Positions 45,595-58,079 of a DNA stretch of 64,000 nt are shown here, in pieces. Under the pieces are notes generated by a model. The model had not been told where the DNA came from and searched no databases. It saw only the letters and a list, made by a program, of their open reading frames with translations. The first letter of the stretch is position 1. Each line of letters opens with the position of its first letter. Made by a program: the position numbers and the translations under genes. The stretch is from Pegea sp. RAD2-039 (taxonomy: Eukaryota > Chordata > Thaliacea > Salpida > Salpidae), in contig JAQGEQ010000365.1 in assembly GCA_034620365.1 (NCBI GenBank), positions 1-64,000 of the forward strand, in the 5' to 3' direction.

Positions 45595-46430
45595 ACACAC
45601 TGCAGAAAACTGGTTTATGAACTGGCAGCTCAGACTCCAGCCCACAAAGTCTGAAATTATTATTTTCTCCCGTAAACCAGCGGCAAATTCCTTAAACCAA
45701 AATTGAACCAAGTTAGAAATATAGAAAGTAAACCAATATTCCATCAATAGATTTATTATTCAACGAGTACCTTCGGTCCTAGACTTTGGCATTACTCTAT
45801 CATCTGACTTTAAATGGCACAGTTATGTTTTCAAAATCTTTGGAAAATCAATCAACCTTGTCTTCCTTATTATAAAGACCCTTAATTCTAAGAATCCATA
45901 CTTCTTTATCAATCTTTTCAAATTGTACGTACGTCCAATTCTTGAATACAATGTCAGTGCATGGATACCATATCAAGTTAGTGATATAAAAAAATTCGAA
46001 TCTGTTCAGGCCACATTTACGAGATTAGTATGCAGGAAACTTAATATTAAATATGATAATTATAAACATCGTATCAGTCTCTTCAATTTAGATACTTTGG
46101 AAATTCGAGAAATTAAATACGATTTAATTCTTATTTTTTAAATTATCCACAACTAAATTGACATTCAATTTGATGATTTCTTTTCTATTAGTCCTTCCCT
46201 CAAGTTATATCAACTCAGACGACACCCATTACATCTTAATAAGCCCATATCACCTGGTACGTTAATCAGATTGAATTTTTTCTCATACCGCACAATTAGT
46301 ACATGGAACCAGCTGCCATCAGACATTGTCATGTCAGAATCACTCGCGTTGTTCAAGCAGAAGTTGAACCGTTATAATATTGCCAACATTGTCATTTCTA
46401 AACTATGATTTTTCCCTTTCTATTTTATTA
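45595..46430 (+). mobile_element. LINE 3' half fragment, plus strand
   Basis: Plus-strand frames match the LINE from the NWSTNWQLKIQ-like region to the end: YVRPILEYNVSAWIPYQVSD (from 45,923), ATFTRLVCRKLNIKYDNYKH, TLEIREIKYDLILIF, then after a stop YQLRRHPLHLNKP and TWNQLPSDIVMS. It has several stops and frameshifts and is a dead copy. The conserved tail is missing or decayed. Confidence 0.88.
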
Positions 46431-47723
46431 GCATTCTTTGTTATTTATTGTACGGGAATTACTAAAATGACATGTATTCTATTTTTGCGCTCTATATTTG
46501 CATCTTAATTACATATAATATTTATTACACATATCTTTAAATTCAATTAATTACTAAATGTTTATATTATAATTTTTTTTTATTATATTTGAGTAATCAA
46601 CTTCTGGTATTATTTTCAGTAGCAACTTATCATTTTCGCGTTATCATTATGAGTTACTGTTTAGGTTCCATAATGTTTTGGACCTTATAAATATGCGGCA
46701 AAGCTTCGGCATGTTCCTTTAGTCTAATCATTCACTTCTAGAACATTTTTTTTTCTTGATTCTGGTTTCATTTCAAATTTTTAAAGAATTTTCAAATTTA
46801 ATCTGTTTTTTGTTACTTTATAAATTTTTCTTTTTGTAATATCAGACGTTGTTATCTGCTAACTCAAGTAAATACTAATCTTTTTGTATAAATATTAATA
46901 ATAAGTATTTAATTCTATCTTTGCCGAATCATTTATATTTGCTATTATATCTTTAGTTTTTGATTTAGTTTTTTATATTGGTATTTATTGGTTGTTTATC
47001 AGTTTATATTTTTAATTACAATTTTCTTGATAATTTGATAAATTTTTATATAAGTTTCCCAAAAAGATAATCTTTAATTTGTACTTTTCAAATATATTCA
47101 ATTTTAAGTTGTTCAATTGTTTTCAAAATGTAGTTTCAGCATTTTCTCTTTAATTCTTATTTAATAATTAATTATTTATATAACTTTTTTGAATATTTTT
47201 CTTAATAGTATCTTATAGAATTAATTTTTGCAAATCTTGTCATATTGATAAGTTTTATTTTTATTTTATAATTATATAAAAATTAGTATTTGAAAATTAT
47301 ATATTTAAATATATATTGTTTTTTTTGGAATTAATTTTTATAGTTTTTTGTATAAAAGTTTGAAATAAAACCATTTTATGTTTATTATCATTTTTTTTAT
47401 ACTATATATAAAAACCTTGAAATTTAATATATAAAAGATTGATTGTTTAAATTGTAAAAGTTAAATTTGTTTTATTTCTATTTGATAATTAACTTTTAAC
47501 ATTATATTGTTTACTTGTTAGGTTATATTGATTTTTTTTCTAGATTAGTTTTTATTTGTTTAAATTAATTTGTTGTATGACTAAACCAACATAATTACTA
47601 TAAACTTAAGTTTTGATTCAAATTAAATTTGTTTGGAATAATTTTAAAGAATTAAAGTTATATAATCCATTTAGAGAAATTATTTTTTATAACTCTGCAG
47701 GTCTGTAAAAAAAAGCTTTTTAA
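46431..47723. other. AT-rich upstream region of the OSER1-like gene
   Basis: T-rich sequence with no coding frame. Just before the gene, TTTTTTATAACTCTGCAG (ending near 47,701) is a strong splice-acceptor consensus 26 nt upstream of the ATG, suggesting a spliced 5' UTR or a trans-splice site. Confidence 0.5.
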
Positions 47724-48404
47724 GTGATGGACATGAATCATTCTGTTAATAATCTTTCTCATAAAAAAGATTTTGAAGAAACTAACTTCATCAGAAGAAC
47801 TAAAAACTTAAATTTAAATACTTCAGAAGGTAGTATTAAACAAGAAACAGATCACCCGGTTTCAACTACTTCTGATAATTCTGTTAAATCATGTAAGAAG
47901 CTTATTCGTTTACCAAGATTTAACTACAAACGAAACCCAAGGTATACTCCATACAATTCTAATATCCTAGCTGATAAGTTTGAACATTTATCTCTTACTA
48001 AATCATCATCAAAATGTGTTGATAAATCAAAAAGAATTTTCGTTGAACCCAAAGAATCATGTAATCCTGAATCTTCTTTTCATCAAAGCTGTAAATCAAT
48101 TAACTTTAAAACTTTATCTGAAAGAATTAATCAAGTTTCAATCACTAAGAAATCGAAGAAATGTAACCAAACTAATTTCCAATTATCAAGTCGAACCATA
48201 TTTACTGAGTATTCTGAAGAAAAAAGAACTCAACCAAAAGATCTTCAAATCTCTTCCAAGACATTCCCTTCTTGTACATCTTCTGATGACTCAGATCGTG
48301 CAGTAATAGATGATATGAACGTTTTAGAATTGACTTACTACATGGAGAACTACTTCCATTTACCTAAGGAGATGTCTTTGATGGCAGAGATGATGTATGC
48401 TTGA
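47724..48404 (+). CDS. OSER1-like: OSER1-like protein (oxidative stress responsive serine-rich family)
   Basis: Intronless 226-residue ORF, S/K/N-rich and mostly disordered. The C-terminal 30 residues, DMNVLELTYYMENYFHLPKE followed by MSLMAEMMYA, match the conserved end of metazoan OSER1 (C20orf111), which ends in the form LxxYMExYLxxPKxMSxMAEMMYT. A basic patch (RLPRFNYKRNPRYTPY, residues about 75-90) resembles the family's central motif of a short PPKF/LPRF-type block. OSER1 responds to oxidative stress and longevity signals; its biochemical role is poorly known. Shorter than the human protein (about 290 residues). A splice acceptor consensus lies 26 nt upstream of the ATG, and AATAAA occurs at about 48,505. 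Codon use is AT-biased like the surroundings. Confidence 0.8.
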   Translation: MMDMNHSVNNLSHKKDFEETNFIRRTKNLNLNTSEGSIKQETDHPVSTTSDNSVKSCKKLIRLPRFNYKRNPRYTPYNSNILADKFEHLSLTKSSSKCVDKSKRIFVEPKESCNPESSFHQSCKSINFKTLSERINQVSITKKSKKCNQTNFQLSSRTIFTEYSEEKRTQPKDLQISSKTFPSCTSSDDSDRAVIDDMNVLELTYYMENYFHLPKEMSLMAEMMYA

Positions 48405-48539
48405 AAGATTTTGTGATTCCTTGTTAGTTTTCATCAAATGTTTTGTTTAATGATCTTGATTCTGTTGTAACTTCTTGTATTTGTTGGTTGTTTTTTTTGT
48501 AACCAATAAAACGTTATTAATAGATCTTTAATTTTGTTG

Positions 48540-49346
48540 GACTTTTTCCATCTTTATTTCTCAAATCATGTCGAATTTGTAACAATTTTTCTACAAAATT
48601 TTGAATAAATCATTTGTTACCAGGTGGTTCACTGTGAGAGGAAATAAAAACCAACAAAATTCGATTTGTGTGTTTTTATAATAAAAATATTTATGACTTC
48701 AACTTTTATCATCTAGTTTGAACAGTTTACTAAAAGTAGGAAGGTTTTTGTGTTTACTAATCGAATTTTTAGCCTCAAACTTTCTCAACCATCATCATTT
48801 TGAACATCCATTTGCTAATTTCTTATCTTAAAGTTTCTTCAGCACAACTTGTGGTACTTGAGTAAATGTTTTGAAAGAAAACTTATCAGACTTCTTATAA
48901 TATCTACTTGTAAAACCAAAACTCATTTACTTTCAAACTTATTTTGTTTGTTTCTATCTCTTATTTTCAAATAATTTTTAGAATATTTCATCTGAATATA
49001 TTTCCACCCAAATCAACTTGTTTATCAATAACTTAAAGTTTAATTATCTAAACAATTCCATCTAACCCCTAAATTCAACTAAATACTTTTTAGTTACCTT
49101 ACTCAACTCAATCTTGTAAACAAAACTTTCTAAATAAATGTAAAAAGTAGAAATGATGTATTGATTACTAAAAGAAAATACAATAAATGAAAAAATTTGC
49201 TTTGTTACTAAGAAGAAGAAGATTGGATCTGGAAGCTGTAACGAGCTAATTAACATTTTAAAATTTCCAGATTTTCAAGAAAAGTAGAAATCTTCAAATA
49301 AAAAGCTGAAATATTATAAACAGTGAGAAGAAGACATAAAAGTCTT
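48540..49346. other. Intergenic DNA between convergent genes
   Basis: The OSER1-like gene (plus) and the FLYWCH gene (minus) end towards each other. Only AT-rich sequence and chance ORFs are seen (49,062-49,438 minus). Confidence 0.5.
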
Positions 49347-52300
49347 TCAATTTGACAACAAATTAATAATCGTATTATCCAAGATAAGGGCACATTCACA
49401 CAGAAGATCGTAAGGACATCTTCGTTCACCCATTTCATGATATCTGTTCCAAACTAAACCTAAATTAATTCCTCTCAAAGGTCTTATCTTCAAACGCGCA
49501 TCATCAACCAGACAAGCTTGTGAAAGGGTTTTAGTTTCTTCAAATAGGACAGAGACCAGCAAATAGAAGGGGATACGGGCTCGAATCTCATTTCGTCTCG
49601 CGGACAGTTTGGTTTGCCAATCACTTACATCAGAATCAAGCCTGACCACCTCTCCAAATGAGGACCAGCTAGAAATGGACAGATTCTTGCTGTTGATCCA
49701 TGTTCTTTGTATATATCTCGAAAATGTGAGTAAAGAACCAGATTTACACTTCGACTGGAGGACCCGGAAAGCTTCTGGAATGTCCGGGGCAGGTAGGAAA
49801 GGAAGGGCCATGTATTGATGGACCAGTGTCCGGATGTTGGCCTGGTCTTGAATTTCCGAGTCCATCAAGTTGAGCTGGGACACCTGGAATAAGACCCGGT
49901 CAGTATAAGTGAAATTTGATTTTAAAACTTTTACCAGAAAATTGAAGCAATTAGTAATCAGAAAACTCATCAAATTTCAGATTTACCTTTTTACAAACAG
50001 CTTTCATGTAGTGATTAGAACAAACTCGAACTTTCACATGTTGCATAGTCCTCGAAAAAGCCTTCCAAAGGTCCTTGTCCAGGACACCAGCAACTTTCTG
50101 GACCACTGGCGGTTGTGGCAAGATGCTGAGCAACTCACCAAGAATCGCTTCATATGCCATCGAGTTTCTGGTAGTGGACATGAGGACGTACAAAAGTGGC
50201 ACTAATTTAATGTTCTGGACCGTCCCATTTTCTTGGGCATGACCCACAAATGCGGTTAGAGTGAAAAGTTGTTTGAAAGGCGCGCGACACATCGTCGGAG
50301 TGACGTCAACGAACCATGACTCGGCGTGTGTCAACGCCGTGATCTGTTCATCAGTTGCAAAGATCAGATGACGCCCATAATCAACCTGCAAAGATTCCTT
50401 CGTGAATTAAGGTGCTGAGATTTGATGGTTTGAGGTGCTGAGATTTGATGGTTTGAGGTGTTGAGATTTGATGATTTGAGGTGTTGAGATTTGATGATTT
50501 GAGGTGTTGAGATTTGATGATTTGAGATGTTGAGATTTGTTGATTTGAAGTGTTGAGATTTGATGATTTGAGATGTTGAGATTTGTTGATTTGAGGTGTT
50601 GAGATTTGATGATTTGAGGTGTTGAGATTTGATGATTTGAGGTGTTGAGATTTGTTGATTTGAGATGTTGAGATTTGGTGATTTGAGGTGTTGAGATTTG
50701 GTGATTTGAGGTGTTGAGATTTGATGATTTGAGGTGTTGAGATTTGATGATTTGAGGTGTTGAGATTTGATGATTTGAGGTGTTGAGATTTGGTGATTTG
50801 AGGTGTTGAGATTTGTTGATTTGAGGTGTTGAGATTTGATGATTTGAGGTGTTGAGATTTGTGTTGAGATGTTGTTTGATTTGAGGTGTTGAGATTTGGT
50901 GATTTGAGGTGTTGAGATTTGTTGAGATTTGATGGTGTTGAGATTTGTGATTTGAGGTGTTGAGATTTGATTTGAGGAGTTGAGATTTGAGATTTGATTT
51001 GAGGTGTTGAGATTTGTTGATTTGAGGTGTTGAGATTTGATGATTTGAGGTGTTGAGATTTGATGATTTGAAGTGTTGAGATTTGATGATTTGAGGTGTT
51101 GAGATTTGATGATTTGAGGTGTTGAGATTTGATGATTTGAGGTGTTGAGATTTGATGATTTGAGGTGTTGAGATTTGATGGTTTGAGGTGTTGAGATTTG
51201 ATGATTTGAGGTGTTGAGATTTGATGATTTGAGGTGTTGAGATTTGTTGATTTGAGGTGTTGAGATTTGATGGTTTGAGGTGTTGAGATTTGATGATTTG
51301 AGGTGTTGAGATTTGATGATTTGAGATGTTGAGATTTGATGATTTGAGGTGTTGAGATTTGATGATTTGAGATGTTGAGATTTGATGATTTGAGATGTTG
51401 AGATTTGGTGATTTGAGGTGTTGAGATTTGATGGTTTGAGGTGTTGAGATTTGATGATTTGAGGTGTTGAGATTTGATGATTTGAGATGTTGAGATTTGA
51501 TGATTTGAGGTGTTGAGATTTGATGGTTTGAGATGTTGAGATTTGATGATTTGAAGTGTTGAGATTTGATGGTTTGAGGTGTTGAGATTTGATGGTTTGA
51601 GGTGTTGAGATTTGATGGTTTGAGGTGTTGAGATTTGATGATTTGAGGTGTTGAGATTTGATGATTTGAAGTGTTGAGATTTGATGATTTGAGGTGTTGA
51701 GATTTGATGATTTGAGGTGTTGAGATTTGATGATTTGAGGTGTTGAGATTTGATGATTTGAGGTGTTGAGATTTGATGATTTGAGGTGTTGAGATTTGAT
51801 GATTTGAGGTGTTGAGATTTGATGATTTGAGGTGTTGAGATTTGATGATTTGAGGTGTTGAGATTTGATGATTTGAGGTGTTGAGATTTGTTGATTTGAG
51901 GTGTTGAGATTTGATGATTTGAGGTGTTGAGATTTGATGATTTGAGGTGTTGAGATTTGTTGATTTGAGGTGTTGAGATTTGATGATTTGAGGTGTTGAG
52001 ATTTGATGATTTGAGGTGTTGAGATTTGATGATTTGAGGTGTTGAGATTTGATGATTTGAGGTGTTGAGATTTGTTGATTTGAGGTGTTGAGATTTGATG
52101 ATTTGAAGTGTTGAGATTTGATGATTTGAGGTGTTGAGATTTGATGATTTGAGGTGTTGAGATTTGATGATTTGAGGTGTTGAGATTTGATGATTTGAGG
52201 TGTTGAGATTTGATGATTTGAGGTGTTGAGATTTGATGATTTGAGGTGTTGAGATTTGTTGATTTGAGGTGTTGAGATTTGTTGATTTGAGGTGTTGAGA

Positions 52301-55020
52301 TTTGTTGATTTGAGGTGTTGAGATTTGTTGATTTGAGGTGTTGAGATTTGATGATTTGAGGTGTTGAGATTTGATGATTTGAGGTGTTGAGATTTGATGA
52401 TTTGAGGTGTTGAGATTTGATGGTTTGAGGTGTTGAGATTTGATGATTTGAGGTGTTGAGATTTGATGATTTGAGGTGTTGAGATTTGATGATTTGAGGT
52501 GTTGAGATTTGATGATTTGAGGTGTTGAGATTTGATGATTTGAGGTGTTGAGATTTGGTGATTTGAGGTGTTGAGATTTGATGATTTGAAGTGTTGAGAT
52601 TTGATGATTTGAGGTGTTGAGATTTGATGATTTGAGGTGTTGAGATTTGATGGTTTGAGGTGTTGAGATTTGATGATTTGAGGTGTTGAGATTTGATGAT
52701 TTGAGGTGTTGAGATTTGATGATTTGAGGTGTTGAGATTTGATGATTTGAGGTGTTGAGATTTGATGGTTTGAGATGTTGAGATTTGTTGATTTGAAGTG
52801 TTGAGATTTGATGATTTGAGGTGTTGAGATTTGGTGGTTAGTAACTTAGGATGTTAGTAAAAGATGCAACTTACTCTGAGATCAACTCTAAAGAAATCCG
52901 GAGGTAGATGTTTATGTTCAAGATCAAATTCAAGATCTGTTGGTTCACTTGGTCTTAAACTTCTTCTGTATCTATTTGCACTTCTTATGAGACTTCTCAT
53001 CGGCGGCAGAAAAGCTTGATTTTGTGAGATTAGATCTGTTCCTTCACCAGCACAAATTACTTCTCGATCAATTACATCTTTTACAATCATTTGAGCTGGT
53101 TTATAAACATTATAAGCAGCTAATTCCTTTACTGCTGCAACTACACGAGATGATATTGCAGCTCCTGGAGTTACATCATGATTATGAGTATGCCTTCCAA
53201 TTACAAGAGCTCCATCTGCTTTTTCAATCAAAGAAGCTCTACACGGATTTTTCTGAAACAAATAACTTCAATTAAACAACAAAAGTTGTCAAGTTCAATT
53301 CACTTTTGGTCGAATGGAACATTGCCAATAAGTAACTCCAATATTTGGGTTGACAGCTTTAATATTGTAAGAATATCCATTTGGGTCAATCAGTTTTTTA
53401 CTTCCACGACTTGAGAGTTCATATTTACAGGAGCCAGGAGGTAGAAGTTGTTGTACGTCTTGATTTAAATCATTTGATCTTCGCTTTACTACAAGACTCA
53501 AAGAGTTTGTTGGATTTGATGATTTCCTTTTCCTATATTTCCTGAGAACAATTTTTATGAAATTTATTTGGAAATTTTTTTTATTTTTTTTACTTTTTTT
53601 CATCAAAATTTTCAAATCCATCAGCATGCAGCTCAACGATGATAGAATTGGAACTAAAAAAATAAAAAAGTTTCAACTAAAGAGTTGTTCTAAGAAAATC
53701 AAAACTTCAAATTCTTCTGAATATTTATTTAGTTGGAGTAAATCTGTAATCAGTTCTAGAAAGTGTTTAGACTCGTCAATAATTTGAAAAATGTTCAAAC
53801 AAATACTTAAGGTGCTCAGAAGTTCCACAATACAACTTGTTAATTTGGATTTTTCAAAATATTATTTCATTTATTCAATTATGACAACTTTTCCAACTCT
53901 TAAATCAAACAGAAAACAAAATGATTTTGAAAAGATCACAACTAACATCAGATTTATTATTTGATATTTATCAACAAAATCATATTATCTCTGCTATGGT
54001 TTTAAAAGAAGCAATTTGAACAGATTCAAGATTATCTTTTCAAGTTATAAACTCCACACAGATGAACTTAATCTTTAATAGTTAAGTCATGATAGATAAA
54101 GATGAATTTCTAATGATAGAAGATTGCAGAGGTTTGCTAAAGTTGGATTTAAGTAACAAGTTGTTTCTGGATTTGAATCATAAATTAATTGAAAGAATTT
54201 ATTTGTAGATAATCATAAATATTTAAATAATTAGTAAAAAAAGTTGAGAAACAGACTTCACAAACCTTGATATACTTTGTTGAGCAACACTTAGAGAAAT
54301 GTTATCTGAATCTTCATGCTCTTCAGTATTAATCTCTACAACATATCTATCTTGATTTAATGATCCATCAACTGATGTTGTACTTTGAGATTTAATTTGT
54401 TCAGTTACATCTACAACATCAGAATTTCTAACAAAGTTCAATTCTATCATTCCATTATTGATACTATTACTAAATAAATCTTCCAAAGTATTTTCCTGTT
54501 GATCTTTGTTATCAGTATTTGAAGAAGTGTTTACTTCAACACATTTTTCAAATCCTGTTGAAAGTGCCAAGAACTGGTCTGTGTCACGGTTATCAGATTT
54601 TGTCGGCAAAGATTCTATTTGTAAATCAATTTTTTTACAAGTTGTTTTATCAACAGAAATACTTTGAGGTTCTTCTTTACCATTTCCATAAAACCCACTA
54701 GAAGAGAATTCTTGATCTTTCTCAATCTTGCCTCCTTCATCAATTAAAGAGTTTTGTTCAAAAAAATTTAGAGATTTTGAAGAATTTATTTGACTCGAAG
54801 TATTTGAAAAGTTATATTCTAAAGATTGACTGATGGTTAAAGAATCTGTTGATTCATTTTTCTTGAAGTTTGATTCATTCAAGAAATCAACTTTTGGGCA
54901 ATTGGTAGAGTTTTCTTGAGAACTTTTGGATAATTTGCTGATATATTGTTGAATAGAAGTAGAAATTTCAGTTGGTTTCACTTCTGAAGTTTTATTTATT
55001 AAACTTTCACTTTCATTCAT
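49347..55020 (-). CDS. FLYWCH zinc-finger protein with MULE-transposase-derived domain
   Basis: Six exons join in phase: 55,020-54,266, 53,653-53,594, 53,541-53,304, 53,252-52,875, 50,385-49,987 and 49,883-49,347, total 788 residues. Exon 1 encodes about 250 Ser/Asn/Glu-rich disordered residues. Exons 2-4 encode a FLYWCH finger: VELHADGFENFD-like start, then YELSSRGSKKL, YWQCSIRP, NPCRAS and the H-x-H motif RHTHNH. Exons 5-6 resemble the MULE transposase core seen behind FLYWCH fingers in many invertebrates: HAESWFVDVTPTMCRAPFKQ, LTAFVGHAQENGTV, the MAYEAIL helix, and VRVCSNHYMKAV with a C-x2-H motif. The usual second catalytic 'DFE' is not recognisable, so it is probably a domesticated DNA-binding protein and not an active transposase. 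Intron 4 (50,386-52,874) is filled by a minisatellite; intron 1 is about 610 bp. No terminal inverted repeats were seen. Confidence 0.85.
50402..52840. repeat. 23-bp minisatellite filling FLYWCH-gene intron 4
   Basis: About 105 tandem copies of a 23-bp unit, GAGGTGTTGAGATTTGATGA plus TTT. Recurrent variants affect GATGATTT (GATGGTTT, GTTGATTT, GGTGATTT) and GAGGTG (GAAGTG, GAGATG). Around 50,860-51,000 the units are shortened and irregular. The array stays inside the intron and leaves donor (AGA/GTAAGT at 52,874) and acceptor (TTTGCAG at 50,386) intact. Confidence 0.96.
53654..54265. other. Intron 1 of the FLYWCH gene
   Basis: About 610 bp between donor TCAAG/GTTTGT and acceptor TTTTTTAG. 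The minus strand near 53,700-53,790 has an open frame (IIDESKHFLELITDLLQLNK) that could be an alternative exon, but the phase of exons 1 and 2 fits direct joining. Confidence 0.6.
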
Positions 55021-56690
55021 TCCAAAACCAAAAACGTTTACAAACAATAAACTAAAAAGTTTTAGAAAACGATAAATAACTTCGACAAAAATAGTTTGGT
55101 TGTCTAACAATATTTTATAATTAGTAAAAACTCAATTATTTCATTTTCAACAACTATTTTTTTATAAAATATTTTAAGCATAAAGACAACATGTGAATAA
55201 AATAATAAAAATTATGAATTTATCAAATTATACAAACTATATTTCAAAAAAGTATAAATAAAATGTAATTTTTAAAAGTAAAATCAAAAAGTTTATAAAT
55301 AATAACAACATCAATAACAAACTATAGCCAAGTACTTTATAATAAACAAACATATTAACTTCAAGATATTAGTAATTACTATTGACTATAACTTAAAAAT
55401 TTGATAAGAGTATATTAAAATTAAGTATAATAAACATTAAAGGAAAAACACAAAATAGATACATACAAATTATTACTTTTTTTAAATGGTTTTTAAACAA
55501 TTCAAAATGATTTTCTAATAAATTATAATTATATAATAAGAGCTTTTATAATCCTAATTTTATCAGAGAATCTTTTTAGCCACATTAATAACTTAAAAAC
55601 AACTATTTTATTTGTTTAATAGATGGCTCTAAGAAAACAAATGATAAAAAATGAAGCTTTCAAAACAGGAACCACAAAAAATAACTACAAAATCTAAAGT
55701 CTAAAAACCAAAGTTTAATATAATTAATGTAAATAATAGAAATATAACAATTTGAAACTACACTTTAATCTTAAACTATTATTTATTTATTTTTACCTGT
55801 TAACTTTTTATAGACGAAGTTTAAACTGGAAATTTTTACTTTTTATAAAATCATATAAAGAAAAATAAAATATTAAGATTAAAAATTAATAAACTGAAAT
55901 TCATCAACAAAATAAAAATTGTTACTAAAATACATTCTGAAAATAATTTAGAAAAATATTTTTCATAATAAATAAATTAATCAATAAATGAAAACTAAAC
56001 AAAAATAAACAATAAAATCTACTTTTCGAAGCCATCATCAAATACTAATAATAAATTGCTTAAAAATTTATAATATAAATTTAAAAAGTAAGTTAAAACT
56101 AATTGCTTAAAATTAAACTTATTTAAAAACAACTAAATATAAAAAACACATCAGTCTATGATAAACAGATATATTTATCTCATTTCATATAAGATCCATA
56201 AAAAATATTTATTTAAAACTATAGATATATTATAATAATGAAATAGATAAACTGATTAATCTTAAGATTATCCAAAAATAACTTTTGATGACAAACTAAA
56301 TTTAAAATATTATAATTAATAAATTTCATAAATTATAACAACAATATTTTAATTGTCACAAAAATAAATTTTACAAATAAAAATAAAATTATGATTTTTT
56401 TAAACAAAACATAAAAATGTTTAAAAAGTAAACTAAAAAATACATTTTTCAAATTGTTATATAATTAATATGTAAAAAATCAATATATAATATTCAAAAT
56501 CAAATAAATGAATTGTTAAAAGTTTATTCAACAAATAAGTTAATTTCAAAAAAAATAAACATACAAATGAAACTAAATACAATAATTACATTATATAAAG
56601 GTTTTAACAATTTAAATATCTCAATAAAGTTTCTTATTTCTAATAAAATAAAAGAGTAATTGTAGATAAATGAACTTGGAATTATGTAGT
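55021..56690. other. AT-rich intergenic DNA, no gene seen
   Basis: Upstream of the FLYWCH gene. Extremely AT-rich with A-runs and no open frame of note. AACTTTTTAG lies about 35 bp upstream of the FLYWCH ATG. Confidence 0.6.
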
Positions 56691-56693
56691 AAT

Positions 56694-56837
56694 TCAAATA
56701 AAAACAATAAAATACAGCTGATATTGATTTGTAAATGATTTTTCACGTGCTAGAAGCATCCTATCAATAGAAGTAAACGTTTCGCCCACAGTTCCAGCGA
56801 GATTAGATATAGGATCTGAGCGGTAAAAACGACCACC
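56694..56837 (-). CDS. Unassigned exon-like frame
   Basis: Minus-strand frame GGRFYRSDPISNLAGTVGET, then FTSIDRMLLAREKSFTN, ending in a stop at 56,694. Its GC content is higher than its surroundings, and an AG/GT-type acceptor (TTTTTGAG) lies at its start. It reads like a terminal exon of a protein I do not recognise. Upstream partners on the minus strand may lie in the GC-raised island at 57,160-57,490. Confidence 0.35.
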   Translation of the reverse strand, partial: GGRFYRSDPISNLAGTVGETFTSIDRMLLAREKSFTNQYQLYFIVFI

Positions 56838-57159
56838 TCAAAAAGTGGTTTGTGTTTTTATTTGAGTTTTTCTAACTTGTATGAAACTATCAATTAATTC
56901 TTAAGTAAAAAAGGTGTTTAAATTAAGTTTCTATTTTATTAATTTCATTAAGTTTATAAATTATTATTAAAATCAACAAAATAGTATTTTATAATATTTT
57001 GCAACTTTTTAATCAATTCAGATATTTAATTAAATGAAATGCTGTAAATTATTCTATTTAAATCCATCAATTTTTTAAAATATGGTTTATTAAATGTAAA
57101 ATTTGCATTTTTGTATCAAATTAATTACTCTATTCCTTAAATACAATTATTTATACAAT

Positions 57160-57490
57160 AGCAGCCGACAGTCTATCTATCAGGTGTTGTGGTTACAATA
57201 CCCGCCTTCAAACCCAGGTGGACAAATACTAGCAACAATCAAAGGTTTATTCAAAATCCGGATATAATGGCCGTGTTGATGGTGACAACACTTCTAGAAG
57301 ACGCAAAACTCCGAATTTAAAGCCGGAGTTGGAGCCTCGTAGGCAACTCGCTACTGTACTCAGAGTCGTTCTGGCAGCTCCTGCAACGCCAACTTATCAG
57401 TCCTTCTGTTCCGCTGCATAACCTTGTTGGCGTGGAGAGTGGAATCCTGCTGCATGGGTAACAACTGGATCTCCATAACTTTTGTCCTGG
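57160..57490. other. GC-raised island with competing open frames
   Basis: About 330 bp clearly richer in GC than its surroundings. The minus strand is open for MEIQLLPMQQDSTLHANKVM (38 codons) and, in another frame, for YQDKSYGDPVVTHAAGFHSP. The plus strand is open for about 62 codons from an acceptor-like CTAG at 57,228 (SKSGYNGRVDGDNTSRRRK). A short minus-strand ICPPGFEGGYCNHN looks EGF-like but stands alone. Probably exonic or a structured RNA; I cannot decide the strand. Confidence 0.3.
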
Positions 57491-58079
57491 TATATCTCGT
57501 TGAAATTTTACCTTTCCTTATATAATACTTCTTATTTGTTTGTTGAAAACTCTAGTATTAACTAGCATCTTCTTACATAAGTTTTAAACATCTAGAACGT
57601 GTAGAAGTATTTATTTGACAACAAAAGTCTGATTTTTATTAACCTATCATCAGCAGATACCATTATCCTAATTATTAATATTTTTACTTATAATTTTTTA
57701 AACAACCAAATTTGTTTATTTATTTTTTATCATATGTAGCCTATCATAAACTAAGTTTTAATAATAATTGTTCTTACAATAGAATAAGTTTTTATTGAAT
57801 AGTTTTATAACAAGTGACCAAAAAATTTAATAAAAATAAAACAACAATTATAGAGACTTTAAGATTCAAAACAAATCTTTAAAAATAAGAAAAATTATTG
57901 ATCAAGATTAGCTGCTCTGCTATTTTGCATATTATAAAAAATCGTAATCAAAACTCTTAAGAGAGAATTAATCAATTGTAAAAGGAAGCTATTAACAAAG
58001 ATACTGGTGATGAAAGCCGAAGCTCGATAACAGATTTACGCCAGCGGTAAAATTCTACTATTAAACAAACATTCTCCTC

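Noticed and set aside
49909..50205. 98-residue plus-strand ORF and other plus ORFs at 49.6-53.8 kb
   Set aside because: Antisense to spliced exons of the FLYWCH gene.
50402..52840. CRISPR-like array of regular direct repeats
   Set aside because: The 23-bp units are directly adjacent with no unique spacers, and the context is a eukaryotic intron.
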